DNA of 64,000 bases from Aquabacterium humicola (GTDB lineage Bacteria > Pseudomonadota > Gammaproteobacteria > Burkholderiales > Burkholderiaceae_C). The number at the start of each line of letters is the position of its first letter. Positions within the stretch are counted from its first letter, which is position 1. Under the pieces are notes generated by a model. The model saw nothing but the letters and a program-made list of their open reading frames with translations. It was not told the DNA's origin and made no database searches. The DNA lies in assembly GCF_030167915.1 (NCBI RefSeq), contig NZ_JARGNB010000001.1, forward strand, positions 930,001 through 994,000, read 5' to 3'. A program made the position numbers and the translations under genes. This document shows, in pieces, positions 34,835-43,513 of the stretch.

Positions 34835-36166
34835 ATGAACATCACCGGCATGCTGCACGGCCAGCGCCTGCTGAAGCTGGCGGGCTTCCCAACCCCCGAA
34901 GTGCTCGGCCCCGACGCCAGCGAATCCGAGATCAAGGCGCTAATCGCCCGCCACGGCATGGTCTTCGTCAAGCCGGTCTTCAAGGGCGGCGTCGGCAAGA
35001 AGGGCAAGGCGGGCCTCGTCGGCCGCGCGAAGGACCTGAAGACCGCGCTGGCCGAGAAGGAACGGTTGTACTTCTGCGAGCACCGCCACGGCCACCAGGT
35101 GGCCAAGGCCAACGGCGTGACCTTCGAGGCCGCGGTGCCGTCGGACCACGAGGTGTACTTCTCGCTCACCGACAACACGCACTTCCGCGCGCCGACGATG
35201 ACGCTCACGCACCACGGCGGCGTCGACATCGAGGAGCTCGACCGGAGCCAGATCGCGGTGGTGCCGTTCAACCCCTTGACGGGACTGAAGGCCTTCGTCG
35301 TGGCCAACGCACTGTCGGAGATCAACGCGCCGCAGGCGCTGATCTCGCCGCTGGTGCAGCACCTGCCGAACCTGTGGGACCTGTTCCACGACTACGGCAT
35401 GACGACGCTGGAGCTGAACCCGATCCGCCTGCGGCCCGATGCCAAGGGCCGGCTGACACCGGTGGCATGCGACTTCAAGTGCGGCTTCGACCGCGACGAT
35501 CCGCGCTGGTCGCGCCTGGAGCTGCCGTCCGAGCTGTTCGCCGCCGACTACTCGGACTTCGAGTCCGAGATCAACCAGCTGCGCACCTACCAGGGCCAGA
35601 GCGACGTCTACGTGATCAACCCGCGCGGCACGATCCTCGCGCCCACCTTCGGCGGCGGCGCGAACTCGCTGGTGACCGAGATGCTCGGCGACGACGCGAT
35701 CATCAGCTCCGACTTCGGCGGCAACCCGCCGTACGCCAAGATGAAGTCGGTGGCCCGCGTGTGCTTCAAGCACTGGCTGGCGCAGAGCAACGTGCTGTTC
35801 ATCATCGGCGGCAAGAGCAACAACACCGACATCTTCGAGACCTTCCGCGCGATGGCCGACGCGCTGCGCGAGCACGTCGGCGCGCACGGGCCGCAGCCGC
35901 TGTACGTCGTCGCCGGGCGCGGCGGACCGAACCTGGTGCGCGGCATGGCGGTGCTGCGCGACACCTGCGAGTCGCTGGGGCTGCCGTACCGGCTGTTCGG
36001 CTTCGACTCGGCGATGAGCGAGGTCGTCGACTACGCGCGCCGCATCGACGCCTGGATGAAGTCCGGCGGCCGGGCGCAGATCGCGGCCCGGCTCGGGCTG
36101 TCCGGCGCCGCGGCCGAGCCGGTCGACGCAGTGGATGCGGCCCCTGCGGCCGGCGCGGCCGTCTGA
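34835..36166 (+). CDS. ATP-citrate-lyase-like subunit, ATP-grasp/citrate-binding
   Basis: 443 residues; GGAGGA precedes the ATG. The N-terminal half (~1-235) is an ATP-grasp fold like succinyl-CoA synthetase beta and ACL: FVKPVFKGGVGKKGKAGLV is the nucleotide-binding lysine/glycine loop, and TTLELNPIRL is the metal-binding Glu/Asn segment. The C-terminal part (~255-420) is a CoA-ligase/citrate-binding domain with RGTILAPTFGGGANSLVTEM, SDFGGNPPYAKM and IGGKSNNTDIFETFRAM. It pairs with the 899-residue protein 32 bp downstream. With ATP and CoA the complex would cleave citrate to acetyl-CoA and oxaloacetate. A role on a citrate analogue, such as 2-methylcitrate, is possible. Confidence 0.82.
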   Translation: MNITGMLHGQRLLKLAGFPTPEVLGPDASESEIKALIARHGMVFVKPVFKGGVGKKGKAGLVGRAKDLKTALAEKERLYFCEHRHGHQVAKANGVTFEAAVPSDHEVYFSLTDNTHFRAPTMTLTHHGGVDIEELDRSQIAVVPFNPLTGLKAFVVANALSEINAPQALISPLVQHLPNLWDLFHDYGMTTLELNPIRLRPDAKGRLTPVACDFKCGFDRDDPRWSRLELPSELFAADYSDFESEINQLRTYQGQSDVYVINPRGTILAPTFGGGANSLVTEMLGDDAIISSDFGGNPPYAKMKSVARVCFKHWLAQSNVLFIIGGKSNNTDIFETFRAMADALREHVGAHGPQPLYVVAGRGGPNLVRGMAVLRDTCESLGLPYRLFGFDSAMSEVVDYARRIDAWMKSGGRAQIAARLGLSGAAAEPVDAVDAAPAAGAAV

Positions 36167-36198
36167 CCTCCGAAGTACGCGTCATCAAGGAGATTCGC

Positions 36199-38898
36199 AT
36201 GTTTCGACAAGGCGTCGGCCCGTTCAAGTACTACACCGGCATCCAGTCGCTCGCGCAGATCGCCACCCGCGACGACCGCGTCTGCGTGCTGAACATCCTG
36301 GGCGGCGAATCGAGCGAGGTCACGCCGGTGGGCCATTCCTGGAGCGGCGGCAACGTCGTCTTCGGCACCTCGCCCGGGCGGCGCGGCCAGGTGCTGGAGA
36401 CGCCGGCCGGCCCGATCCCGGTCTACAACAACGTGCGCGAGGGGCTGGAGGACGGCCACCGCTTCAACTGCGGCGTGGTCTACCTGCCGCCGAGCGCGGC
36501 CGACGACGGCGTGGTCGAGCTGATCCGCGTGAACCCGGAGCTGACGAAGATCTTCATCCCCACCGAGAAGATGAGCGTGCACGACGCGCGCGAGATCCGC
36601 GCGCTGGCGCAGTCGCGCGGGATCGACATCTTCGGCGGCAACAGCCTCGGCGTGGCCGACAGCTGGCACCAGGTGCGCATCGGCGGCGCCCTGGGCGGCG
36701 ACCGGCCCGGCGACACGCTGCGCCGGGGCTCGATCGCCATCCTGTCCAACTCCGGCGGCTTCACGACGACGATTGCGCAGTACCTGCGCATGGGCGGCTG
36801 GGGCACGACGACGCTGGTCAGCTCCGGCAAGGACGTCTACATCCACTACGCGGCGCCCGAGTTCGCCTTCGCGCTCGGCCAGGACGACCGCAGCAAGGCC
36901 GCGGTGCTGTACTGCGAGCCCGGCGGCTACTACGAGCTCGACGCGCAGTTCACCAAGCCGGTCGTCGCCTGCGTCGTCGGCCGCTGGAAGAGCCGCCTGA
37001 CGCGCGCGGTCGGCCATGCCGGCGCGATGGCCGGCGGCGGCGACGACGCGGCGTCGAAGGAACGCTGGTTCATGGAGAAGTTCGGCGTCGACGCGCTGTT
37101 CACGCCGGAGCGGCCGGTGTGCTCGGCACGCGGCGCCGTGGTGACCAACATCGCGCACATCCCGGCCGCGCTGACCGCGGTGATGGCCGCCAACGGCCAC
37201 GCGCCCGACTTCGCGCCCGAAGGCACGATGGCGCTGAAGCCCTGGTTCGCCTCCGACCGCGGGCTGACGCTGCCGCCCGAGCTGGCGCTGCCGGTGGTGC
37301 GCGCGCTGCCGCCGTACGACGCGCAGATCGATGCGCTGTCGCGCCAGATCGGCGCGGTGTTCGCGCGCGAGACGATGAAGGACGCGTCCGGCGCGTCGCA
37401 GATGGACCCGCGCACGCAGATCACGCGGCTGCACGGCGTCTCGATGCTCGAGGCCGCGCAGCATCCGCTGGAGGCCAACGTGGGCCTGGCGCTGCTGAAG
37501 GAGCCGGGCGGCGACAACGACTGCAAGCTGGTCAACGTGGCGCTCGCCGCGCACCTGAACCTGCACGGCACGCCGATGCTCGCGGCGGCCGAAGCCGCGC
37601 GCGCCGGCGGCAACGCACCGAACGCCGTGGTTGCCGCCGCGCTGGCGATCGTCGGCCCCCGCTACAGCGAACGCGCACGCGCGCTGGTGCGCGAGCTGGT
37701 CGATCGCTTCAGCGCCGCCGGGCTCAAGGATGCGCTGGACGAGCGCTTCGAGCTTGGGACCCTGCTCGATGGCGGCGGCCCCGCGCTGCTGGCGCCGGCG
37801 CCCGATGCGCGCGCGCAGGCGCTGCTCGAAGGCCTGCGACAGCGCGGCGCGCGCTCGGTCTTCGTGCGCTTCATCGAGGCGCTCGGCGGCCATCCCAGCG
37901 CGGACGGCGTGCTGGCCGCGATCTGCGCCACGCTGGCCTGGGGCCCGCTGCAGCGCAAGCGCGTCACGCGGCTGACGGCCGAGTGCCTGCCGGCCTGGCT
38001 GCAGCTCTTCGGCACGCTGATCGGCGCCTCGGTGCCGGCCGCGCGGCACGAGCCGACGCGCTTCTGCGGCATCGACGAGGCCGAGCTGCTGGGCCGCCGC
38101 TCGATCGGCGAGGTGGCGTTCGTCGCGCTGCTGAAGTCGACGCCGAATGCCGGCGACCTGTTCGCGTTCCAGACGCTGCTGGGCCTGCTGCTGTCCAACG
38201 GCCCCGGCACCATCTCGGCCCAGGGCGCGAAGGGCGCGGTGTCCTCCGACGGGCCCGAGCAGCCCGACCGCGTGCAGCTCAACAAGGCGCTGCTCGGCTT
38301 CCTGAGCCACTGCGGCTATGCACACGGCGGCAACGGCTACGAGGGCGTGGCCTTCCTGCTGCAGCAGTTCGAGGGCAGCGGGCTGAAGGACCCCTCCGAC
38401 CCGCAGCACGGTGTCGACGTCGCCGCGCTGGTCGCGCGCTGCGTCGAGCGCTATGCGCGGTACAAGGCCGAGAAGAAGCACGCCGGCAGCCTCGAGATCC
38501 AGAAGATCCCGGGCGTCAACCATCCGGTGTTCAAGGACAAGCCGGTGAACCAGGACCCGCGCGAGGTCTTCGTCGCCCGGCTGATGCGCGAACGCGGCGA
38601 GCACAACGTCTTCCACGACTTCTACCGCGCGCTGGTGCAGCAGCTGTTCGACGCCGGCGTCGCGCGCACGGTGTACTGCGTGAACATCGACGCGGTGATC
38701 GCCGCGTTGCTGCTGAAGATGGTGTGGCCCGGCTACCGCAGCGGCGAGATCGACGCGCCGGCGCTCGAAGCGGCCGCCTTCACGATCTTCCTGTACGCCC
38801 GCATGCTCGGCTGCGCGGCCGAGGCGGACGACCACCTCAGCCGCGGCCGCGATATGGACACGCGCGCGCCCGCCTCGGCCTGCCGCTACGTCGCCTAG
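36199..38898 (+). CDS. ATP-citrate-lyase-like subunit: CoA ligase + citryl-CoA lyase
   Basis: 899 residues from the ATG at 36199, which has AAGGAG six bases upstream; the open frame before it belongs to no gene. Residues ~1-150 form a CoA-binding Rossmann domain. At ~150-345 is a succinyl-CoA-synthetase-alpha-like domain with the phosphohistidine motif VGHAGAMAGG (His273). A citrate-synthase-like domain follows to the C-terminus, with NGPGTISAQGAKG, a glycine loop HGGNGYEG, IPGVNHPVFKDKPVN (His775 aligns with the His of GHRVKS in eukaryotic ACL), VNIDAVIAAL and GCAAEADDHL. It would transfer phosphate to citrate, form citryl-CoA and cleave it. The lyase part is clearly divergent from classical AclA. 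Confidence 0.82.
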   Translation: MFRQGVGPFKYYTGIQSLAQIATRDDRVCVLNILGGESSEVTPVGHSWSGGNVVFGTSPGRRGQVLETPAGPIPVYNNVREGLEDGHRFNCGVVYLPPSAADDGVVELIRVNPELTKIFIPTEKMSVHDAREIRALAQSRGIDIFGGNSLGVADSWHQVRIGGALGGDRPGDTLRRGSIAILSNSGGFTTTIAQYLRMGGWGTTTLVSSGKDVYIHYAAPEFAFALGQDDRSKAAVLYCEPGGYYELDAQFTKPVVACVVGRWKSRLTRAVGHAGAMAGGGDDAASKERWFMEKFGVDALFTPERPVCSARGAVVTNIAHIPAALTAVMAANGHAPDFAPEGTMALKPWFASDRGLTLPPELALPVVRALPPYDAQIDALSRQIGAVFARETMKDASGASQMDPRTQITRLHGVSMLEAAQHPLEANVGLALLKEPGGDNDCKLVNVALAAHLNLHGTPMLAAAEAARAGGNAPNAVVAAALAIVGPRYSERARALVRELVDRFSAAGLKDALDERFELGTLLDGGGPALLAPAPDARAQALLEGLRQRGARSVFVRFIEALGGHPSADGVLAAICATLAWGPLQRKRVTRLTAECLPAWLQLFGTLIGASVPAARHEPTRFCGIDEAELLGRRSIGEVAFVALLKSTPNAGDLFAFQTLLGLLLSNGPGTISAQGAKGAVSSDGPEQPDRVQLNKALLGFLSHCGYAHGGNGYEGVAFLLQQFEGSGLKDPSDPQHGVDVAALVARCVERYARYKAEKKHAGSLEIQKIPGVNHPVFKDKPVNQDPREVFVARLMRERGEHNVFHDFYRALVQQLFDAGVARTVYCVNIDAVIAALLLKMVWPGYRSGEIDAPALEAAAFTIFLYARMLGCAAEADDHLSRGRDMDTRAPASACRYVA

Positions 38899-39004
38899 GC
38901 CCCGGCGACGAACGGCGTTCGCAGCGGCGCCCGCCACACGCGGGGGCTCGAAGGGCGCGGGCCGCCCCGCCCGCCCCTGCCCGCCCCTCCGCCCGCCCTG
39001 ATCG

Positions 39005-39023
39005 AAGCCCCTCGGGGTTTGTT
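39005..39023 (+). terminator. weak terminator after citrate-lyase genes
   Basis: AAGCCCC-TC-GGGGTTT (39005-39020), a seven-pair stem including one G-T wobble, then TT after one G. It is about 105 bp past the citrate-lyase stop and upstream of the aceE control elements, so it probably ends that transcript. Confidence 0.45.
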
Positions 39024-39074
39024 CGTAGAAGCCGGCCCGGCACGCCGGACAAGCCATCGGCCCGAAATCCGGAT

Positions 39075-39095
39075 CGGCGGACGACCGCTCCGCCG
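39075..39095. promoter_or_regulatory. CGGCGGA-N7-TCCGCCG dyad upstream of aceE promoter
   Basis: A perfect 7-bp inverted repeat with a 7-base spacer, about 60 bp upstream of the -24/-12 element. Distance and symmetry suit an enhancer site for a sigma-54 activator such as DctD. It is not followed by a T-run. Confidence 0.4.
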
Positions 39096-39116
39096 GACAT
39101 CGGCGAAGGTCTTTTA

Positions 39117-39129
39117 AATCAATCACTTG
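39117..39129 (+). promoter_or_regulatory. IHF-binding site, consensus match
   Basis: AATCAA-TCAC-TTG matches the IHF consensus WATCAANNNNTTR at every defined position, within the only A/T-rich patch of this spacer. It lies 27 bp upstream of the -24 element, the classic place for IHF to bend DNA between activator and sigma-54 polymerase. Confidence 0.65.
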
Positions 39130-39155
39130 GCGCGCATCCCGTTCCCGATGTCACG

Positions 39156-39170
39156 TGGCACGGGGGTTGC
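39156..39170 (+). promoter_or_regulatory. sigma-54 (-24/-12) promoter of the aceE operon
   Basis: TGGCACG-GGGG-TTGC matches the -24/-12 consensus TGGCACG-N4-TTGC exactly, with the GG and GC doublets separated by the invariant 10 bases. Transcription would begin near 39182, giving a leader of about 50 bases before the aceE ATG at 39232. With the IHF-like site and the upstream dyad it forms a complete sigma-54 promoter layout. Confidence 0.75.
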
Positions 39171-39231
39171 GAATCGTCTAACAAGCCGCATCGCCCGGTG
39201 CGCGACAAGACCACGACTGAAGGAGACAGGC

Positions 39232-41895
39232 ATGGGCGACCTCGACCCCACCGAAACCGTCGAATGGATGGACGCGCTGAGCGCGGTCCGGCAACACCGC
39301 GGCAGCGAGCGCAGCAACTACCTCCTCAACCGCCTGGTCGACCAGGGCCGGCGCGAGGGTGTCTACGTGCCGCGCTCGCTGACCACCGCGTACTGCAACA
39401 CCATCCCGCCGGAGCGCGAGGAGAAGAGCACCGGCGACCGCGCGATCGAGCACCGGCTGCGCTCGATCATCCGATGGAACGCGATGGCGATCATCCTGCG
39501 CGCCAACAAGGATTCGTCGGAGCTCGGCGGCCACATCGCCAGCTTCCAGTCGGCAGCGACGCTCTATGACATCGGCTTCGGCCACTTCTGGCACGCGCCC
39601 ACCGACACGCACGGCGGCGACCTGCTGTTCATCCAGGGCCACAGCGCGCCGGGCATCTATGCGCGCGCCTTCCTCGAAGGCCGGCTCAGCGAATCGCAGC
39701 TGCTGAACTACCGCCAGGAGACCGAGGGCAAGGGCCTCTCGTCCTACCCGCACCCGTGGCTGATGCCGGACTTCTGGCAGTTCCCCACGGTGTCGATGGG
39801 CCTGGGGCCGCTGATGGCGATCTACCAGGCGCGCTTCCTGAAGTACCTGCAGGGCCGCGGCCTGGCCGACACCAGCCAGCGCAAGGTCTGGGCCTTCATG
39901 GGCGACGGCGAGATGGACGAGCCCGAATCGCTGGGCGCGATCTCGCTGGCCGGCCGCGAGAACCTGGACAACCTGGTCTTCGTCATCAACTGCAACCTGC
40001 AGCGCCTGGACGGCCCCGTGCGCGGCAACGGCAAGATCGTGCAGGAGCTCGAGAGCGTCTTCCGCGGCGCCGGCTGGAACGTCATCAAGGTCTTGTGGGG
40101 CAGCGGCTGGGACGAGCTGCTGGCGCGCGACAAGAGCGGCAAGCTGCTGCAGCGCATGGAAGAGTGCGTCGACGGCGAGTACCAGGACTTCAAGAGCAAG
40201 AGTGGCGCCTACGTGCGCGAGCATTTCTTCGGCAAGTACGAAGAAACCAAGGCCCTGGTCGCCGGCATGAGCGACGACGAGATCTGGGGCCTGACGCGCG
40301 GCGGGCACGACCCTGTCAAGGTCTTTGCGGCTTATGCCGCCGCGGTGAAGCACACCGGCCAGCCGACGCTGATCCTGCCGAAGACGGTCAAGGGCTACGG
40401 CATGGGCGAATCGGGCGAAGGCCAGATGATCGCCCACCAGGCCAAGAAGATGACGCAGGACGCGCTGCGCGGCTTCCGCGACCGCTTCCAGATCCCCGTC
40501 TCGGACGAAGACCTTGCTTCGGTCCCCTTCGTCAAGCTGCCCGAAGACAGCCCGGAGATGAAGTACCTGCGCGAGCGGCGCGCGGCATTGGGCGGCTACC
40601 TGCCGCAGCGCCGCCGCAAGTCGGCTGCGCTGGAGATCCCGCCGCTGGCGAGCTTCGAGCGGCTGCTGAAGGACACCGGCGAGCGCGAGATCTCCACCAC
40701 GATGGCCTTCGTGCAGATGCTGGGCAGCCTCGTGCGCGACAAGGCCATCGGCAAGCACGTGGTGCCCATCGTGCCGGACGAGTCGCGCACCTTCGGCATG
40801 GAGGGCATGTTCCGGCAGCTGGGCATCTGGTCGTCGCTGGGGCAGCTGTACAAGCCGCAGGACGCCGACCAGCTGATGTATTACCGCGAGTCGAAAGACG
40901 GGCAGGTGCTGCAGGAGGGCATCAACGAAGGCGGCGCGATGTCGAGCTGGATCGTCGCGGCCACGTCGTACAGCACGAACAACGTGCCGATGATCCCGTT
41001 CTACATCTACTACTCGATGTTCGGGCTGCAGCGCGTTGGCGACCTGGCCTGGCTGGCCGGCGACATCCGCGCCCGCGGCTTCCTGCTCGGCGGCACCGCC
41101 GGCCGCACGACGCTGAACGGCGAAGGCCTGCAGCACGAGGACGGCCACAGCCACATCCTGGCCGGCACGATCCCCAACTGCATCAGCTACGACCCGACCT
41201 TCGCGTACGAGGTGGTGACGATCATCCGCGACGGCATGCGGCGCATGTATGCCGAGCAGGAGGACGTGTACTACTACGTCACGCTGATGAACGAGAACTA
41301 CCCGCACCCCGGCATGCCCGAGGGCAGCGAGGCGGGCATTCTCAAGGGCCTGTACCAGCTGAGCGACGGCGGCAAAACCCCGAAGAAGGGCCACCGCGTG
41401 CAGCTGATGGGCAGCGGCACCATCCTGCGCGAAGTGATGGCCGCGGCCGAGCTGCTGAAGGCCGACTTCGGCATCGCCGCCGACGTGTGGAGCGCCACCA
41501 GCTACAACGAGCTGCGTCGCGACGGCATGGCCGCCGAGCGCTGGAACCGGCTGCACCCGGCCGAGCCGCCGCGCAAGAGCCATGTCGAGGCCTGCCTCGA
41601 AGGCCACGACGGCCCGGTGATCGCCGCCACCGACTACATGCGCAACTATGCCGACCAGGTGCGCGAGTACGTGCAGGCCGCGGGCCGGCGCTACACCGTG
41701 CTCGGCACCGACGGCTTCGGCCGCAGCGACTACCGGCGCAAGCTGCGCCGCTTCTTCGAGGTCGACCGCTGGCACGTGGCCGTGGCCGCGCTGAAGGCGC
41801 TGGCCGACGACGGCGTCATCAAGCCGGCGATCGTGGCCGAGGCGATCACGCGTTATGGGCTCGATACCGAGCGTGCAGCCCCCTGGACGGTCTGA
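39232..41895 (+). CDS. aceE: pyruvate dehydrogenase E1, homodimeric
   Basis: 887 residues from the ATG at 39232 with AGGAGA five bases upstream; an earlier in-frame ATG (39127) lies inside the promoter region. It matches alphaAceE length. Features are SELGGHIASFQSAATLYDIG, GHSAPGIYARAFLEGRL, the thiamine-diphosphate motif GDGEMDEPES..INCNLQRLDGPV (about 224-262), and the transketolase-like C-terminal domain (TLNGEGLQHEDGHSHI). It decarboxylates pyruvate and passes the acetyl group to E2 lipoyl arms. It is the first gene of a co-directional set whose sigma-54-type promoter lies directly upstream; aceF starts 7 bp after its stop. Confidence 0.97.
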   Translation: MGDLDPTETVEWMDALSAVRQHRGSERSNYLLNRLVDQGRREGVYVPRSLTTAYCNTIPPEREEKSTGDRAIEHRLRSIIRWNAMAIILRANKDSSELGGHIASFQSAATLYDIGFGHFWHAPTDTHGGDLLFIQGHSAPGIYARAFLEGRLSESQLLNYRQETEGKGLSSYPHPWLMPDFWQFPTVSMGLGPLMAIYQARFLKYLQGRGLADTSQRKVWAFMGDGEMDEPESLGAISLAGRENLDNLVFVINCNLQRLDGPVRGNGKIVQELESVFRGAGWNVIKVLWGSGWDELLARDKSGKLLQRMEECVDGEYQDFKSKSGAYVREHFFGKYEETKALVAGMSDDEIWGLTRGGHDPVKVFAAYAAAVKHTGQPTLILPKTVKGYGMGESGEGQMIAHQAKKMTQDALRGFRDRFQIPVSDEDLASVPFVKLPEDSPEMKYLRERRAALGGYLPQRRRKSAALEIPPLASFERLLKDTGEREISTTMAFVQMLGSLVRDKAIGKHVVPIVPDESRTFGMEGMFRQLGIWSSLGQLYKPQDADQLMYYRESKDGQVLQEGINEGGAMSSWIVAATSYSTNNVPMIPFYIYYSMFGLQRVGDLAWLAGDIRARGFLLGGTAGRTTLNGEGLQHEDGHSHILAGTIPNCISYDPTFAYEVVTIIRDGMRRMYAEQEDVYYYVTLMNENYPHPGMPEGSEAGILKGLYQLSDGGKTPKKGHRVQLMGSGTILREVMAAAELLKADFGIAADVWSATSYNELRRDGMAAERWNRLHPAEPPRKSHVEACLEGHDGPVIAATDYMRNYADQVREYVQAAGRRYTVLGTDGFGRSDYRRKLRRFFEVDRWHVAVAALKALADDGVIKPAIVAEAITRYGLDTERAAPWTV

Positions 41896-41902
41896 GGCAC
41901 CC

Positions 41903-43495
41903 ATGAGCAACATCGACATCCAAGTGCCCGACATCGGCGACTTCAACGACGTGCCGGTGATCGAGATCTTCGTCAAGGTCGGCGACGTGGTGAAGGCCGA
42001 GGACCCGCTGGTCTCGCTGGAATCGGACAAGGCAACGATGGACGTGCCGGCACCGCGCGGCGGCACGGTGCGCTCCATCGCGGTGAAGGTCGGCGACAAG
42101 GTCAGCCAGGGCACGGTGATCATGGCCTTCGACAACGGCGTCGCCGCACCTGCCGCGGCACCGGCCGCGGCCGCCAAGCCCAGCGTCAGCGCCCCGCCCT
42201 CGCCGGTCAACGCGCCCACCGGCCTCGCCGAGGTGCGCGTGCCCGACATCGGCGACTTCAAGGACGTGCCGGTGATCGAGGTCTTCGTCAAGGTCGGCGA
42301 TGCGGTGAAGGCCGAGGATCCGCTGGTCTCGCTGGAGTCCGACAAGGCGACGATGGACGTGCCCGCGCCGCTGTCGGGCGTGGTGCAGGCGATCCAGATC
42401 CAGGTCGGCGACAAGGTCAGCGAAGGCTCGGTGATCCTGACGCTGGCCACCGGGGATGCACCGGCGGCTGCCGTGGCTGCGCCAGCCGCAGCCGCTGCCA
42501 CGCCGGCACCCGCAGCGGCCGCTGCCGGCAGCCGCATCGACGAAGCGGCCTTCTCGCTGGCGTATGCCGGCCCCGCGGTGCGCAAGCTGGCGCGTGAAAT
42601 GAGCGTCGACCTCGGCCTCGTGAAGGGCAGCGGCGCGCACGGCCGCATCGTGCGCGAGGACGTGCTGGCCTTCGCCAAGGGGGGTGCGCCAGCGGCGGCC
42701 CCCGCGGCAGCCAAGGCGGCCGCCGCACCGGCCGGCGGTGGCGCCGGCCTCGACCTGCTGCCGTGGCCGAAGGTCGACTTCGCGAAGTTCGGCCCGGTCG
42801 AGCGCAAGGAGCTGTCGCGCATCAAGAAGATCTCGGCCGCCAACCTGCACCGCAACTGGGTGGTGATTCCGCACGTCACCACGCACGACGAGGCCGACAT
42901 CACCGAGCTCGAGGCCTTCCGCGTGCAGATGAACAAGGAGCTCGAGAAGTCGGGCGTCAAGCTCAGCATGCTGCCTTTCATGATGAAGGCGGCGGTGGCG
43001 GCCTTGAAGAAGTTCCCGGAGTTCAACGCCAGCCTTGAATCCACAAACTCGGGCGACGCCCTGGTGCTGAAGAACTACTGGCACATCGGCTTCGCCGCCG
43101 ACACGCCCAACGGCCTGGTGGTGCCGGTGATCCGCGACGTCGACAGGAAGACCGTGCCCGACATCGCGAAGGAGATGGGCGAGCTGGCCAAGCTGGCGCG
43201 CGACGGCAAGCTGAAGCCCGACCAGATGCAGGGCGGCACCTTCACGATCAGCTCGCTGGGCGGCATCGGCGGCATCTACTTCACGCCGATCATCAATGCG
43301 CCCGAGGTCTCGATCATGGGCGTATGCAAGAGCTACTGGAAGCAGGTGTCCAGCGACGGCAAGCAGTACCAGTCGCGCCTGATCCTGCCGCTGTCGCTGT
43401 CCTGGGACCACCGCGTGATCGACGGCGCCGCGGCCGCTCGCTTCAACGTCTACTTCGCCAGCGTGCTCGCCGACCTCCGGCGCGTGCTGTTCTGA
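41903..43495 (+). CDS. aceF: dihydrolipoamide acetyltransferase (PDH E2), two lipoyl domains
   Basis: 530 residues from the ATG at 41903. Two N-terminal lipoyl domains (about 4-75 and 108-180) each carry the lipoylated Lys in ESDKATMDVP; they are near duplicates, each starting VPDIGDF. Ala/Pro-rich linkers separate them from the E1/E3-binding domain (~220-256, AGPAVRKLAREMSVDLGLVK) and the catalytic domain (~290-530), which ends in the active-site SWDHRVIDGAAAARF (His and Asp). It takes acetyl from E1 and gives it to CoA. It is one of the lipoate-dependent enzymes served by LipA in the same operon. Confidence 0.97.
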   Translation: MSNIDIQVPDIGDFNDVPVIEIFVKVGDVVKAEDPLVSLESDKATMDVPAPRGGTVRSIAVKVGDKVSQGTVIMAFDNGVAAPAAAPAAAAKPSVSAPPSPVNAPTGLAEVRVPDIGDFKDVPVIEVFVKVGDAVKAEDPLVSLESDKATMDVPAPLSGVVQAIQIQVGDKVSEGSVILTLATGDAPAAAVAAPAAAAATPAPAAAAAGSRIDEAAFSLAYAGPAVRKLAREMSVDLGLVKGSGAHGRIVREDVLAFAKGGAPAAAPAAAKAAAAPAGGGAGLDLLPWPKVDFAKFGPVERKELSRIKKISAANLHRNWVVIPHVTTHDEADITELEAFRVQMNKELEKSGVKLSMLPFMMKAAVAALKKFPEFNASLESTNSGDALVLKNYWHIGFAADTPNGLVVPVIRDVDRKTVPDIAKEMGELAKLARDGKLKPDQMQGGTFTISSLGGIGGIYFTPIINAPEVSIMGVCKSYWKQVSSDGKQYQSRLILPLSLSWDHRVIDGAAAARFNVYFASVLADLRRVLF

Positions 43496-43513
43496 ACCCC
43501 GGGGGCGCACGAC

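Noticed and set aside
34489-36198. N-terminal extension of the large ACL-like frame
   Set aside because: It lies over the promoter region and the ATP-grasp gene in another frame; ATG 36199 has a good ribosome site.
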